Notes: generated by a model from the letters alone, not told the origin. A stretch of DNA of 64,000 nucleotides from Pyropia yezoensis (GCA_009829735.1 CM020618.1:21003346-21067345), one strand, 5' to 3'. Numbered from the stretch's first letter, positions 11,318 through 21,932 are shown. Numbers and translations: made by a program.

Positions 11318-11745
11318 GGACAGGTTGCGTAGGTCGGCGAGAGCAGCGGCGGCAGGGCCGTCTTGGCCAGCGGCATCGACGAGGACGGAGCGTTGGTCGT
11401 TACGCTACGTGTCGGCAGCGGCCTGCCGCCGCGCTGGAAGCGGAAGACGGCTGCCCGCCGCTGCGGGCGGGGGGAAGGCAGCTGGTTGCGCCCTGGCTCG
11501 AAGAGGCCAGCAGACCGTGGCAGGAGGAAGACCTCGTGCGGATGGGCGACCGCCGTGGGCCACCAGGCTTGGCACTGCCACACGGGCAGGATGAGGGTGA
11601 CGGTAGCGCGCTCGGTAGCGATTTTGGCCAAGACCAAGGAGATCTTGACAAACGGCAGGTTGGCGTAGAGGTTCCCCGCCAAGGAAGACCAACCACACCA
11701 CGGCCCCCCCTCGAGGGAGGGCAGCGTTGGCGCAAGCGCCAGCAT
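11314..11745 (-). pseudogene. DIRS-like retrotransposon RNase H tail remnant
   Basis: The minus-strand frame contains LAKIATERATVTLILPVWQ, then QAWWP and LPRSAGLFEPG. I know this as the characteristic segment at the end of the RT/RNase H polyprotein of DIRS-group elements, just before the recombinase. The polymerase itself is missing upstream, where the sequence changes to Copia-like debris. Order and orientation with the adjacent recombinase fragment are as expected for one element. Confidence 0.6.
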
Positions 11746-11859
11746 AGAGCACGACTGTGCCCTGAACGACCACCAACTCCTTCCTGACGCCCATGGGCAG
11801 GGCTGTTGCGTTGGACAGCTTCAGGGGACCGTCTCGTCCCGAGGACCGTCCGAATGGTC

Positions 11860-12100
11860 AGGTACCTAGACGGCAACCCGTGCAGCATACAGAGCACCAG
11901 CAAGTGCTCCTCCACTTTCATCCCCGCGACGGCTAGATTGTTGCGCAGGATCTCTGCGTGTGTTGTTCTCCCAGAGCACCCCGGAGGCATCCCATGCCTC
12001 CGCCGCCGGGCTACAGCCCCCCCCAAGGCCCAACAGGTGGTGCTTGACCACCCGCTGGATGTCAGCCCGGATTGTGATCACCCATGTGCCCACCGGAGGG
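11860..12100 (-). pseudogene. Copia-type gag remnant, frameshifted
   Basis: Minus-strand reading gives AEAWDASGVLWEN in one frame and VEEHLLVLCMLHGLPSRYL followed by TIRTVLG in another. Together they match the gag (UBN2-like) domain of Copia LTR retrotransposons: an Ala-x-x-x-Trp-Asp helix, then the LL-x-x-LP-x-x-Y motif. A frameshift separates the halves, and no protease, integrase or LTR is present. It abuts the DIRS remnant, so two unrelated elements are nested or juxtaposed here. Confidence 0.5.
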
Positions 12101-12109
12101 TGTGGGGAG

Positions 12110-13135
12110 CGGGGGGTGGTCAGCGTGGAGGGAAGAGAGGCGAATGAGGCGGGTGGGAGAGGGGGGGAAGGAGAGGGCAAGAGCGGTGGGCGGGCGGGAA
12201 GAGGCAGGCGAGGGGCAACCGGTCCCCGCACAGGGCGTCGCCAGTTGAAGGCCACCTCTAGCCTGCCTCTCCCCACGCACGCACGCACCACCCTATACCC
12301 ACCTTCCCACCCTCCCCCACCACCTCCTCGACCCCCCCCCCCCCGCCGCCACCTCCCTCCCATACTCTTCCTACCTCGGCCGGGACGGGACAACAGGGGC
12401 GGGCGCGTGGACGAAGATGGAAGCGCGCTTCACCGGCCTGGGAATTGGGGGGGAGGGGACAGCGTGGAGGGAGGAGGGGCGCAGAACCCGGGCGGGAGAG
12501 GGGGGGAAGGAGAGGGCAAGAGCGGTGGCCGGGCGGGAAGAGGCAGACGAGGGGCAACCGGGCTACGCACAGGGCGCCACCGGTTGAAGGCCACCTCTAG
12601 CCTGCCTCTCCCCACGCACGCACGCACCACCCTATACCCACCTTCCCACCCTCCCCCCTGACCCCCCCAACCCCCCCCCCCCCCCCCGCCGCCTCCTCAC
12701 CCCCCCCCACTCTCCATACCTTGGCCGGGACGGGGCAACAGGAGCGGGCGCGTGCACGGTGATGGCGAACGTGCTTACCCGGCCTGGGAAAGAGGGTCCG
12801 ACAGCTCTTCCGCGAGCGGGCCACGCGCGCTCGCACGCATGCATGCGCACGCAAGCCCACAGCCACCCGCACGGTGATGTCGAACGTGCTTCACATGCTT
12901 GGGAAAGGGGGGGTGCGACCGCTCATACGCGAGTGGGCCACGCGCGCACGCACGCATGCGCACACAAGCCCACAGCCACACGGGCCGTTACGAAGAGCGC
13001 GCACGCGCGCGCTCCTCCTCACACCCAGTTATGGGCATATTCGACGGAGATGTAGCCCCCTCTTTCACCCCTCGCTGACGACGGCCTGGGAAAGGGGGAG
13101 GGGGGGGGGCGTCGTGGAGGGAGGAGAGGCGTAGG
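12110..13135 (+). repeat. 345-bp repeat family, block B with an extended end
   Basis: Two units (marker strings near 12252 and 12591) lead into a 12770-13080 extension. The extension has two copies of about 115 bp that share gcgagtgggccacgcgcgc-type strings and cgcacgcatgc, followed by cgacggagatgtagccccct. The extension reappears, inverted, at 23760-24000, so the repeat is a composite longer than 345 bp with a defined end near 13083. Confidence 0.88.
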
Positions 13136-13724
13136 AGGCCTAGCTGGAGGGTGCTCGGTATGCCAATAACGCAGACTTTATCGCATAACTAAGCTAAGAA
13201 TTGGCTCAAAGAAAAACAAACCAAGCAGTGGTGAGAAACCAGCACCAAACAAGCCAGGAAACGGGCGCCCGACGCCCGACCCGGTAGCGCGCCACCCCGC
13301 GCGGGGAGGAAAGGGGCGCGGGGCAAGCAAAAGGACGCTGCCGCCCACCGGGGGGGGGGCAGTCTCGGCTCGCAGGGGCGGCCCCCAAGTAGAAGGGGGG
13401 GGCAGCGTGCGGCCGGTGGGCTCTGGGGCGGCGGGCGGGCGCCGACACCCAGCGGGGGTGGGCGGCCGCAACCAACCGCAACATGGGAATCAGTCAGGGG
13501 CGCGCGGCACACCGCAGGGCCAGCCGCACGCCCCAAGCCACGGAAGAGCTACGGAAGAGACCCAGGTGGCACGGCCTGGCCAGCCGGCCACCCCGCAGAA
13601 GAAACGGCTCGACCGGCGCCCACCCCTGCTTCTCCCGCCAAGATCCCGCCAGCGCAAAGTCCGCAAGTCCCGCCCCAGCAAGCCGGGCAATGCCCTCTTA
13701 CCGGGCTTGTCCGCCGGGAGGGAA
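13136..13724. other. intergenic, local AT-rich spot
   Basis: A rare AT-richer stretch (13155-13240) is followed by G/C-rich sequence. Open frames on both strands are compositional. I see no gene. Confidence 0.5.
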
Positions 13725-14215
13725 AAGAGAAAGAGGTGGGAAAGGGGGGGGAAGGAGAGGGCAAGAGCGGTGGGCGGGCGGGAAGAGGCAGGCGAGGGGC
13801 AACCGGTCCCCGCACAGGGCGTCGCCAGTTGAAGGCCACCTCTAGCCTGCCTCTCCCCACGCACGCACGCACCACCCTATACCTACCTTCCCACCCTCCC
13901 CCACCACCTCCTCAACCCCCCCCCCCGCCCGCCGCCACCTCCCTCCCCCACTCTTCCTACCTCGGCCGGGACGGGACAACAGGGGCGGGCGCGTGCACGG
14001 GGAAGGCGGGTGGCGGGCTTCACCGGCCTGGGAAAGGGGGGGGAGAGAACGGCGTGGAGAGGGGAGAGGCGAAGGAGGCGGGTGGGAGAGGGGGGGAAGG
14101 AGAGGGCAAGAGCAGTGGGCGGGCGGGAAGAGGCAGGCCATGGGCAACCGGTCCCCGCACAGGGAGTCGCCAGTTAAAGGCCACCTCTAGCCTGCCTGTC
14201 CCCTTGCCTTGGCCA
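13725..14215 (+). repeat. 345-bp repeat family, block C (about 1.4 units)
   Basis: Marker strings near 13838 and 14180, with the intervening poly-C, gggacaacaggggcgggcg and ggcctgggaaagggggg segments in the family order. The second unit is truncated at about 14200 and is followed by a run of about 17 G. Confidence 0.88.
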
Positions 14216-14333
14216 GGATCGGAGGGGGGGGGGGGGGGGGTGGGGGCGGGGAAACGTAGACGAGCGCGCGCGCCCGCCCGCTCGTGTGTGAGCGCTCCTT
14301 GCGGGCCACGCACACGCGCACGGGGGGGAGGGC

Positions 14334-15023
14334 GTGGGCTCTACACCAATGAGATGCGCCCACTTTCCCTTCCTTGGGGCAAGGCTGTTAACTGGACAGC
14401 CCGTGGGCGGCGCGGCCGGCGGCGTCTGTAAGCTGCTGGCGTGGTACCACCCCCTTCCCCCTCTCCCCCGCTACCGTTTCGACTTGTCGTGGCGGGAGCG
14501 GCGGGGGATGGGCGGGTGGTACCGCCTGCTCCTGCCCTCTCCTCCCCATCCGCCCCCCTCCCCCCCACCGCCACAACCGGCCGTTGGGCCTGCGTCGTTT
14601 CTTTCTTCCGGCGCGCCCGCGGTCTGGCGGCCGCTTGGCCACGCGGCCGCGAGGGGGCACCGCGCGGCGGCGGCGGCGGCGGTGGCGGTGGCGCGTGTCG
14701 GCGCGCGCGGGGCCGTGCCTGGGGGCGGCAGCGGAGACGGGAGGAGGAGAGGCGACGGGCGGGCCGCCGTCCGTGACACCGGCGGCGGCCATAAGTACCC
14801 CGGGCCGCCCACCCTACTGCCGGCGTGTGGCCGGCAACGTCCTCCTTCTTGCCGCACCCCTAGCCTCCCCAGCACACGGTGCTGCTGCCTGGGGGGTAGA
14901 GGGCTTACGCCCTATGTCTTGGGACGGGCAACGCCGCAGGCGGGCGTGCCCATCCTCTTGTACTCGTTCTCGTTTTTTGTTCTGCTTACGTGCTTGGTAG
15001 AGCGTTCTCCCATGTCTCAATAA
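14334..15023 (+). CDS. questionable 229-codon ORF
   Basis: The frame ends ...ERSPMSQ with the stop TAA inside an aataaa hexamer (15017-15022), which could be a polyadenylation signal. The interior is Pro/Arg/Ala-rich and unrecognised, with one hydrophobic stretch near the end (PILLYSFSFFVLLTCLV). The frame may be open by composition alone. Low support. Confidence 0.18.
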   Translation: MGSTPMRCAHFPFLGARLLTGQPVGGAAGGVCKLLAWYHPLPPLPRYRFDLSWRERRGMGGWYRLLLPSPPHPPPSPPPPQPAVGPASFLSSGAPAVWRPLGHAAARGHRAAAAAAVAVARVGARGAVPGGGSGDGRRRGDGRAAVRDTGGGHKYPGPPTLLPACGRQRPPSCRTPSLPSTRCCCLGGRGLTPYVLGRATPQAGVPILLYSFSFFVLLTCLVERSPMSQ

Positions 15024-15699
15024 ACGGTCACGCGTTCATGGCTACCCCTCTCTCCCCCCCTTCCCGGTTATGTGCATTTTCACCCAGGAGTCCGCTCTTG
15101 CCTGGGTGTGTTGGCATCATCACTAATGTCTATTCTACCTTACGGGAGCTATACTCGTGTCTCTGCGGGCGTTCACAGTGTCCCTCGCCCAGGCCGGTCT
15201 GACGACCGCTTTGGCGGATGACGGCTCGCAGGCGTCTCTGGTCCTGTCCCGCATAGAAGTTCAGACGGCCGCTGACGGCTACGCGCTGGCCGTGGCATCG
15301 GTGGCTACTCGAGAGGTGTGGCGGCGTCTGCCCTTGGTGGACGGGGACGCTGACAAAATGGCGCACTCCGTGTGCGCTGCCGGGCGGCCTGCTCATCAGG
15401 ACGACCGGCGGCCGCACTCAGCCAGGCTCCCACCCCCTGGCCTCGACGTGGCGATGCGCCTCGATGCTCCGCTACTACCACCGGCTTGTCAGGTCACCTT
15501 GCCTGCTGAGGTTGAGCCGCCCTTGCCGACGGCGGCGGTGCCCCTGGAGCGGCCCGTGGCAGACCGAGCGCCAGTGACAGGCACTGCTCTACAGGGCGCT
15601 GTGCCGGAAGCGGCAGTGAGCGCGACGGCGGCTGGCGGCTGCCGCTATTGCGGGGCCGCCCCGCCGCTCTGATCGTCTGCGGGGCATCCCACCCTGCGC
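15024..15699. other. intergenic with an unassigned open frame
   Basis: A plus-strand frame is open from before 15157 to 15672 but has no ATG until 15358, and its product is not recognised. The segment TAADGYALAVASVATREVWRRL looks protein-like, so a decayed exon or retroelement piece is possible. Confidence 0.25.
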
Positions 15700-15716
15700 G
15701 CTCAGACTTGGCCGTA

Positions 15717-15965
15717 TCAGTCTATGGTGTCTCCCGACTCCGTTGAAAGAAAATCAGCTCGCGACACGCTGTTGTTGTTGTCCGTGCGCGGGATGTAGAT
15801 GAAGCGCACCTCCTCTCGGGTGATCTGGCACCCGTTCTCGGCGGCGATGCATCGCCCCCATCCGACGTCATCCCGGCCCCCTGCTCCCATCCGACCGCTC
15901 CCATCCGACCTGATCCCAGCTCTCAGCCAGATACAGCTTCTGACTTCAACAGGGCTACTTGGCAT
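15717..15965 (-). pseudogene. possible retroelement RNase H end remnant
   Basis: The minus-strand frame ends with EEVRFIYIPRTDN...SRADFLST, which resembles the last beta-strand and helix of retroelement RNase H (Tyr-Ile-Pro ... Asn ... Ala-Asp-x-Leu-Ser). Nothing upstream supports a full domain, so I treat it as a weak remnant call. Confidence 0.28.
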
Positions 15966-16289
15966 GCAGTGCTTCTCGTCGAGGTCACTGCGTCACGGCT
16001 GTCGCACCCGCCGGCGGCGCGCGGTAGCCCCGGCCGCAGCGCTACTGCGCTCGGCGAGCCAGCGCGGGAGTGGCGACGGCGGCGGCGGTGGCGACAGGGG
16101 GGGCAGACATCGCGACGGTGATATGGTGGGGGGGCGCTGACCAGGCCAAGGTACAGATTTTGCCCCCATCCCAATAGACGCGAGAAAAGCTCTCCTCACC
16201 GACGGTGTCGTCGTCGTCGGCCGCGCAGGCCAGATGGGGTGTGGACCAGCCTGGCAGCGGCTTGCACTGTCACGTTACCCGGTTCTCGG

Positions 16290-16500
16290 GAAATATTGAC
16301 CAAAACATCTGTACTTCATATGCTGCCGTGACGGTAAGTATGTACGGCCGATTTTCTTGCACATGTACCGTCAAAGGGCCTGACACGGGCACCCCCGTCG
16401 CCGCCGGCAACAACGCCGCCACCGCCGCCGCCGCCTCTCCCCTCCACGCCGTTCCCTCCCCCCTTTCCCAGGCCGGTGAAGCACGTTCGCCATCACCGTG
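16290..16500. repeat. fragment of a composite repeat (relative of 28240-28500)
   Basis: The segment with tgctg(c)cgtgacggt, ggcctgacacgggcacccc and a GCC-rich stretch aligns, diverged, with 28245-28395. It is followed by a piece of the 345-bp family (tttcccaggccggtgaagc) in inverted orientation. Both copies share this order, so the non-345 part belongs to the same mobile or amplified unit. Confidence 0.65.
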
Positions 16501-16734
16501 AACTGGGCCTCGAGATGCACGCTACGAAGGGCGTCAATGAGGGGCCCACGCAGGTGCGCCTGCTGGGGCACATCGTCTACACCCACAGTGCGGGGGGCCA
16601 TGCCCAACCTCACCAGCGGGCAGTCCACGGCCAGCTGGCGGCCTTCCCTGTCCGATAGTGTTCACTTTCGCGCATCCCACGAGTGCCACAAGCCGTAGCG
16701 CCAAGGGCAAGCAAATCTTTATACTGGGAGCCCC

Positions 16735-18384
16735 TCAAACAACATTCACAGTAGCCGACGGGGACAGCGCCGCGGTCATCCACTCGCCCATGTGCTCCAC
16801 ACAACAGTCTTGAGAGGGTACGGCCACCCCCCCACCCCGACAGCCCGCCATCTGTCCACCCAGCTCGGGTGACTGCGGCACGATGGTAATCCATCGAAGA
16901 GAGGGGAGGAGGGAGCGCAGGGGCACCGCCAGGGAATTGTCCATTATCGGCCCGCCCTGCACCACAAGTGTGTGGAGCCGGGAGGGGGTGGTCACCGTCG
17001 CTGCCGCCGCGGCGAGGCCGCGGATAAGCGCTGCCGCGGGTCTCGGGGGGACGCGAAACTCTACCGACAGATTTTTCACGTTGGGCACCACCCAGGGAAC
17101 AAGAAGCCGCTCGGGCCCTGCCCCTACAGACAGGTGCAGAGAATACAGGTGGGGTAGGCGCCCGAGCACGTGCATGGCGTCCTGGTGAATGTCGTCTGGA
17201 AGGGCAATCGTCACATCGGCGACACTCCGTGCACGTGGAACCTGGAACATAATGTCCAGGCAGTGGTACCCAAAAAGGGTGGGAGACCAGCCCACATAGT
17301 CGCCCGTAAAGTCGATTGTCACGGGTGGGGAGGCACAGCCGCTGATGGCGAGAGCGATGTCAAGCGGAACGCCCGCCTCGTGGTCCGCATCGGGGGGAGG
17401 CGGGTCCGGGTCCGGGGGCACCAGCGTCAAGTAATGCAGCGCGCGCGACCGGAGAAACCGCTGGACCTCGCCGGCCCTAAAGTCGCGCGGAACGTCGCTG
17501 CGGTAGACCAGAGAGACCGTACTCAGGCGGGAAAGGGAGGGGAGCGACCACGCCTCCATGGCACCAGATAAGAGGCCGCCCTCCACGTCCAGCGCTCGCA
17601 ACCCCGGCGAAAGAGCTGCGATCCGCGCGGCAAGCCCGGCGCCGACACATCCGACGACAATGAGCGTGCTGAGGCACGGAAGGGGGGGAACGCCTTGAAA
17701 AACCGCGTCGAGTGCGGCTGCTCCAGTGTCCAGGGTATCGCCCCACTGTAAACGCACGGCCAAGTGTTCGGGGGAGGGTGCGTGCGCGGCAATAATTCGG
17801 CCGGCAACAGCAGGCGTGTCCTCGTCTGTGTACACACAACACAGACGCAGGAAACGCAGCCGCGCCAGGGGCCGCGACCACACGAGGCTTGCAATCCGCA
17901 GGGCAGCGCCGTGGACAGCAAGCGCATGCAGTCGCGGGTGGCGACGCTCGCCCCGGGTGCCAGAGGCGTACTCCTCCTGTAGCAGGGGTACGAGGGTATT
18001 GAAAAAACGACCCACCCACTCCGCCATACAAGGGAGGTGGTCGACCACCCCATCGCTCGTCTCGCGGTCGTTGTAGAGGAAGGACAAGGAAGTCAAAGAA
18101 AGACAGTCTCGCATGCTGCTGTACACTGCCCTTGCGTCTGCAACACCGTCGCTGCCCCACAAGCAGTCGCCAGCCAAAGAGGGGGGAGACGAGCCGATGT
18201 GCAGACGACGAGGGAGGCGCACGTGGACCTCCGTGAGCGCTTCACGTGCGATGCGTGCCAGCTTTTTGCAGGTACGCACCAACACGGCATGGCCGCCGCG
18301 AGTAGCACAAACCGCTTGGCACACCAAGAACAGTATGTCGTCGGGGAGGTCAAGCAAAGATGGCGAAGTATGGCGTGCCGCCAT
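16735..18384 (-). CDS. F-box protein with leucine-rich C-terminal region
   Basis: F-box proteins recruit substrates to SCF ubiquitin ligases through Skp1. The 549-aa product begins MAARHTSPSLLDLPDDILFL and has an F-box-like helical segment at residues 8-50 (LPDDILFLVCQAV ... LVRTCKKLARIAREAL). The remaining 480 residues are rich in leucine-spaced strands and helices (LARLRFLRLCCVY, LRALDVEGGLL, LYSLHLSVG, LRWITIVPQ), consistent with degenerate leucine-rich repeats for substrate binding. The open frame extends 143 codons upstream of 18384, but that part is Pro-rich and enters a duplicated sequence, so I chose the ATG just before the F-box. A further coding-looking stretch (16500-16620, minus strand) beyond the stop might be a lost 3' exon. 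The substrate cannot be inferred. Confidence 0.7.
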   Translation of the reverse strand: MAARHTSPSLLDLPDDILFLVCQAVCATRGGHAVLVRTCKKLARIAREALTEVHVRLPRRLHIGSSPPSLAGDCLWGSDGVADARAVYSSMRDCLSLTSLSFLYNDRETSDGVVDHLPCMAEWVGRFFNTLVPLLQEEYASGTRGERRHPRLHALAVHGAALRIASLVWSRPLARLRFLRLCCVYTDEDTPAVAGRIIAAHAPSPEHLAVRLQWGDTLDTGAAALDAVFQGVPPLPCLSTLIVVGCVGAGLAARIAALSPGLRALDVEGGLLSGAMEAWSLPSLSRLSTVSLVYRSDVPRDFRAGEVQRFLRSRALHYLTLVPPDPDPPPPDADHEAGVPLDIALAISGCASPPVTIDFTGDYVGWSPTLFGYHCLDIMFQVPRARSVADVTIALPDDIHQDAMHVLGRLPHLYSLHLSVGAGPERLLVPWVVPNVKNLSVEFRVPPRPAAALIRGLAAAAATVTTPSRLHTLVVQGGPIMDNSLAVPLRSLLPSLRWITIVPQSPELGGQMAGCRGGGVAVPSQDCCVEHMGEWMTAALSPSATVNVV

Positions 18385-18722
18385 TTCCCACAGAGGCGCC
18401 GCACTAGACAGGGAGAGACGTCGCTTAAGGGAAGGGGCCCCGCCGTCCCGGAGCCAGGAGGGGGGGGGGATGGCGGGGGGTTGGGGGGGGGAGAGGGGAC
18501 GTCGCGTAACATAACACCGGGAGGGAAGCAAGGCCACGCAGGAGGGACGTGCACAGCGAGGAGGGGCTAGCCACAAAGAAGGACACAGCGGCGACAGCAG
18601 CGGCGGCCCCACCGGCGGGTGTGCCGGCTTGGGCTGATGGACCGGCGGTCGCACGGGCGGCCGTAAAAGCGGCCCGGAAAGCGGTGGGTGTGCTCGCAGT
18701 CGGGAGGCGGGAAAGTCACTGG

Positions 18723-18944
18723 ACGGGACAACGCACTCGCGCGAGCGGCACGGGTGCAGTCCGACTGACGGTGCGTGCAACGATGGCTTGTGCGATCTGA
18801 CCAAGGGCACCAATGACGTCCGCGCGTGTAGCCTGTAAATTTTCCGGCGATTGCAATGTGAGACGGGCGGATTTGTGTGCGTTGCGTAGCACCTTTTCGC
18901 TTTGTGCCAGGCCGCCTGCGTGCGCCTAGCTCCCCGTCGGTGGG
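18723..18944. repeat. 222-bp direct duplication, copy 1
   Basis: Nearly identical to 26728-26949; I find two substitutions over about 222 bp. On the minus strand it carries an open frame (...NAHKSARLTLQSPENLQATR...), which continues beyond the repeat only at copy 2. Breakpoints are sharp. See copy 2. Confidence 0.93.
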
Positions 18945-19924
18945 CCGTAACCGGGGTAGCCGAGGGGGAAGAGGCGCCAGTAACGTGACTTTTATGGGTT
19001 TCCCTGAGAAGGCTACGCTGGCACCCCCCGTGCGGCTAGCTGACCGACCTGTCGAATGGGTCGGCCCTACAGGAAAGAGAGGCAGAGAAGCAGAAATACA
19101 GGCATCAATACGCATGCGAGTGGACCGTCAACCGCCGCGGTGGTGCCGCGCGTTGGGTAGACGGGGATAAGCGGGGCGTTGGCTGCCCCGTCACCCGTCG
19201 TCCACCCGCGGGGAGCCTGCGAGCACCGCCGCCGTGATAAAGCAGAAAGGTTGATCAATCTTGCGCGTCTTGTGCGAGGAAGTAGGGCGCTAAGACCCCT
19301 CGGGCAGCTGCAACCTTGAGCAAACATGGGAGGGCGGGCGGGCACCGCGAGGAGGAAGGACGCTGCTGGCCGGTCTGGCCGGCAGTGACCGCCTCCCCGC
19401 GCCGTTCTTGAACGGCGGCGGGTCGCGCCGCCACCCGCGCCGGTGCCCCTACGGGGTGCCGGGGGCCGCGCGCGAAAGCAGGAAGGCAGAGAGGGGGGCG
19501 CAGCTGCTGCGGCCGGCGAGTGGAAGCAGGCGGGCAAATTGCGGCGAGCGCGCGTCGCGCCGCTTGCCGCCAACGCCACAGGCAGCAGCACAAAGAGGGA
19601 GAGGCAAATGCAGCGGCCGTGACCGGGCGGCCGCTGCGGCAGGCAGGCGTGGCCGACCAGGGGCAGGAGGGGGGCCAGCCCCGCCCCCCCCCCCGCCTCC
19701 GGCCACGGCCAACGGAGCAGGGGTGAGTGGCCCACGCACGGGCGGGCGTTTGCCGCGGTGGAAGCGTCGGGGACGCCACCACACCGTGGCGGGAGGAAGA
19801 CCAACGGCCACGGGCGCAGCAGGGAGCCCGCCCAGCGGCTGGACCGCGCACCGCCGGCGCGGCCAGTCGGGAAGAAATTACAAGAAGCCGGTTACAGGAA
19901 GAATGCAATTCGAGGCAGAATCGA
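18945..19924. other. intergenic, no supported gene
   Basis: Both strands carry open frames of 240-260 codons here with Arg/Ala/Gly/Pro composition and no recognisable segment. I treat them as compositional. Confidence 0.5.
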
Positions 19925-20290
19925 CACCGACCGCTCTTGCCCTCTCCTTCCCCCCTTCTCCCACCCGCCTCCTTCGCCTCTCCTCCCTCCACGCTGTCCC
20001 CCCCCCCCCCTTTCCCAGGCCGGTGAAGCCCGCCACCCGCCTTCCCCGTGCACGCGCCCGCCCCTGTCGCCCCGTCCCGGCCGAGGTAGGAAGAGAGGGG
20101 GAGGGAGGTGGCGGCGGGGGGGGGGGGGTTGAGGAGGTGGTGGGGGAGGGTGGGAAGGTAGGTATAGGGTGGTGCGTGCGTGCGTGGGGAGAGGCAGGCT
20201 AGAGGTGGCCTTCAACTGGCGACGCCCTGTGCGGGGACCGCTTGCCCCTCGCCTGCCTCTTCCCGCCCGCCCACCGCTCTTGCCCACTTT
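19925..20290 (-). repeat. 345-bp repeat family, block D (inverted)
   Basis: One full unit in the opposite orientation to blocks A-C: ccgctcttgccctctccttc, tttcccaggccggtgaag, a G-rich run (20117-20128), then tgcgtgcgtggggagaggca and gaggtggccttcaactgg. Confidence 0.9.
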
Positions 20291-20575
20291 CTCCCCTCTC
20301 TCCCACCCCCCTCGAGCGTTGCCCCACTCGCCCACCGCGCTTGGCCTCTTTTCCCCCCCCTCTTCCACCCCCCTAGGGCGTTGCGGCAACGTTCTCTGGC
20401 CCCTGTTGGCGTCAACTTGGGGCGGCTCTGGGGGTGTGCCGTGTCTGTCGCCCAATTGGGAGACCCGAGCGTTGGTGGCGGCGGCGGCCGTGGGTAGGAG
20501 GCGACCGTGAACCAGGGGCTGTACCAGCCGCTTGGAGCGGTATCGCTACTGTACCTGCTACTGGTTGATGCTACG

Positions 20576-21907
20576 ATGAAGCGCCATCGAGATTCTTCCT
20601 CGGGTACCGTCAGCTTCGACCTGGCCCTGTGCCGTGTTCCCGTGGTGCGCGAGGCTGTCAAACGCATGGTTGACGCGTGGTGTGATCCGGTCCTGCGGCA
20701 GTACAGTCCTTCGATGGACTCGTCTGGTGACGCCGGAAGCCCTGATCTGCTTCCAGGAAATGTTCGATGGGCTCTGGACGTCGCCATCTGCAAAAGTCTG
20801 CGCCGTGCCTGTACTGTACAACACACCGGGCCTCGTCCCAGTGGCACAGATTCTTTTACTGCCACTCGCTCAGGCGGCGATGCGGGCGCAGCCGGCGGTG
20901 AAGCTCTCGCTGTGGCTGGTGCAGCGGCGGGCGCAGCCGGCGGCGAGGCGGACACCGCCACTCGCTCAGGCGGCGAGGCGGGCGCAGCCGACGGTGTAGC
21001 TGTCGCTGTGGCCTGTGCAGCGGCGGGCGCAGCCGGCGGCGAGGCGGACACCGCCACTCGCTCAGGCGGCCAGGCGGGCGCAGCCGACGGTGAAGCTGTC
21101 GCTGTGGCTGGTGCAGCGGCGGGCGCAGCCGGCGGCGAGGCGGCCACCGCCACTCGCTCAGGCGGCGAGGCGGGCGCAGCCGGCGGTGACACTGCCGCTG
21201 CGGCCCGTGCAGCGGCAGGCGCAGTGGTGGGCGCAGCGGCTGGTGCCGGCGGCGGCAAGACAGACGCAACCGACAGTGTCACTGTCGCAGCGGCTGGCGC
21301 AGCGGCGGCGCGCGCAGCCGGCCGCGGGACGGACACCGGTTCGGACGGGCAGAAAGATGGTCGTAGACGGCGGAGGGGCGCCCGTCCAAGGCATCGGGGT
21401 ACCCGTCGACGAGACCGCCAACGCCACAGACGCAAGGTCGTAATCAGTTGTCTCGACGATAAACTGATAGAACTCAAGGAGCTTGTCGAGCGGCAGACAA
21501 CGATGATCTCTGACATGCACCGTCTTCTGGACCATCAGTCGACGGGGGACGACTCCGCCCGTGCTGGCGGACCCGCGGACGTGGTTTTTCAAGCCCCGTC
21601 TACAGGTACTGCGGGTGGTGCTGGTGGCGTTGGCGGCGGCGCGTCCGTGTCTGGTGGGCTGCCTGTCGTATTCAAGGAGTTACTTCGGCTCTGCAACGAG
21701 CTGTGGCACCACAACGTGCATGCACGGAGCCTTTGTAACGAGCCCCCGCTTTCGGAGGGCACTGCGGCGCCGGAAGAAGCGGATGCTGACGCGGACGCCC
21801 CGCCCCCGGTCCCGCCTCTGGCCGACACTCGGGAAGAAGCGAATACAGACTCGGACGCCGAGTGGGTGCGGCGGACGGACGCCGGGGACTCTTCCAGCCA
21901 TGAGTGA
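20576..21907 (+). CDS. protein of unknown function with 32-residue repeats
   Basis: I do not recognise this 443-aa protein. The start is the ATG at 20576 (MKRHRDSSSGTVSFDL); the frame is also open upstream. Residues about 1-95 look globular (VVREAVKRMVDAWCDPVLRQ). About four 32-residue repeats (ATRSGG.AGAA.GEA.AVAGAA) follow, then a strongly basic block (GRRRRRGARPRHRGTRRRDR) likely to be nuclear targeting or nucleic-acid binding. Next is a coiled-coil-like helix (LDDKLIELKELVERQTTMIS) and an acidic tail ending in DSSSHE. The layout (globular, repeat, basic, coiled coil, acidic) recalls regulatory or gag-like proteins but proves neither. Confidence 0.55.
   Translation: MKRHRDSSSGTVSFDLALCRVPVVREAVKRMVDAWCDPVLRQYSPSMDSSGDAGSPDLLPGNVRWALDVAICKSLRRACTVQHTGPRPSGTDSFTATRSGGDAGAAGGEALAVAGAAAGAAGGEADTATRSGGEAGAADGVAVAVACAAAGAAGGEADTATRSGGQAGAADGEAVAVAGAAAGAAGGEAATATRSGGEAGAAGGDTAAAARAAAGAVVGAAAGAGGGKTDATDSVTVAAAGAAAARAAGRGTDTGSDGQKDGRRRRRGARPRHRGTRRRDRQRHRRKVVISCLDDKLIELKELVERQTTMISDMHRLLDHQSTGDDSARAGGPADVVFQAPSTGTAGGAGGVGGGASVSGGLPVVFKELLRLCNELWHHNVHARSLCNEPPLSEGTAAPEEADADADAPPPVPPLADTREEANTDSDAEWVRRTDAGDSSSHE
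20861..21250 (+). repeat. 96-bp in-frame tandem repeats, about 4 copies
   Basis: Units begin at 20861, 20957, 21053 and 21149, each opening with gccactcgctcaggcggc. The 96-bp length equals 32 codons. The fourth unit degrades into Ala/Gly-rich sequence. Confidence 0.92.
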
Positions 21908-21932
21908 GGTATCATTTTGGGCGGGCGCCCCG

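Noticed and set aside
18385..18813. 143-codon N-terminal extension of the F-box protein
   Set aside because: Pro-rich and partly made of the 222-bp duplication; the F-box follows the later ATG directly.
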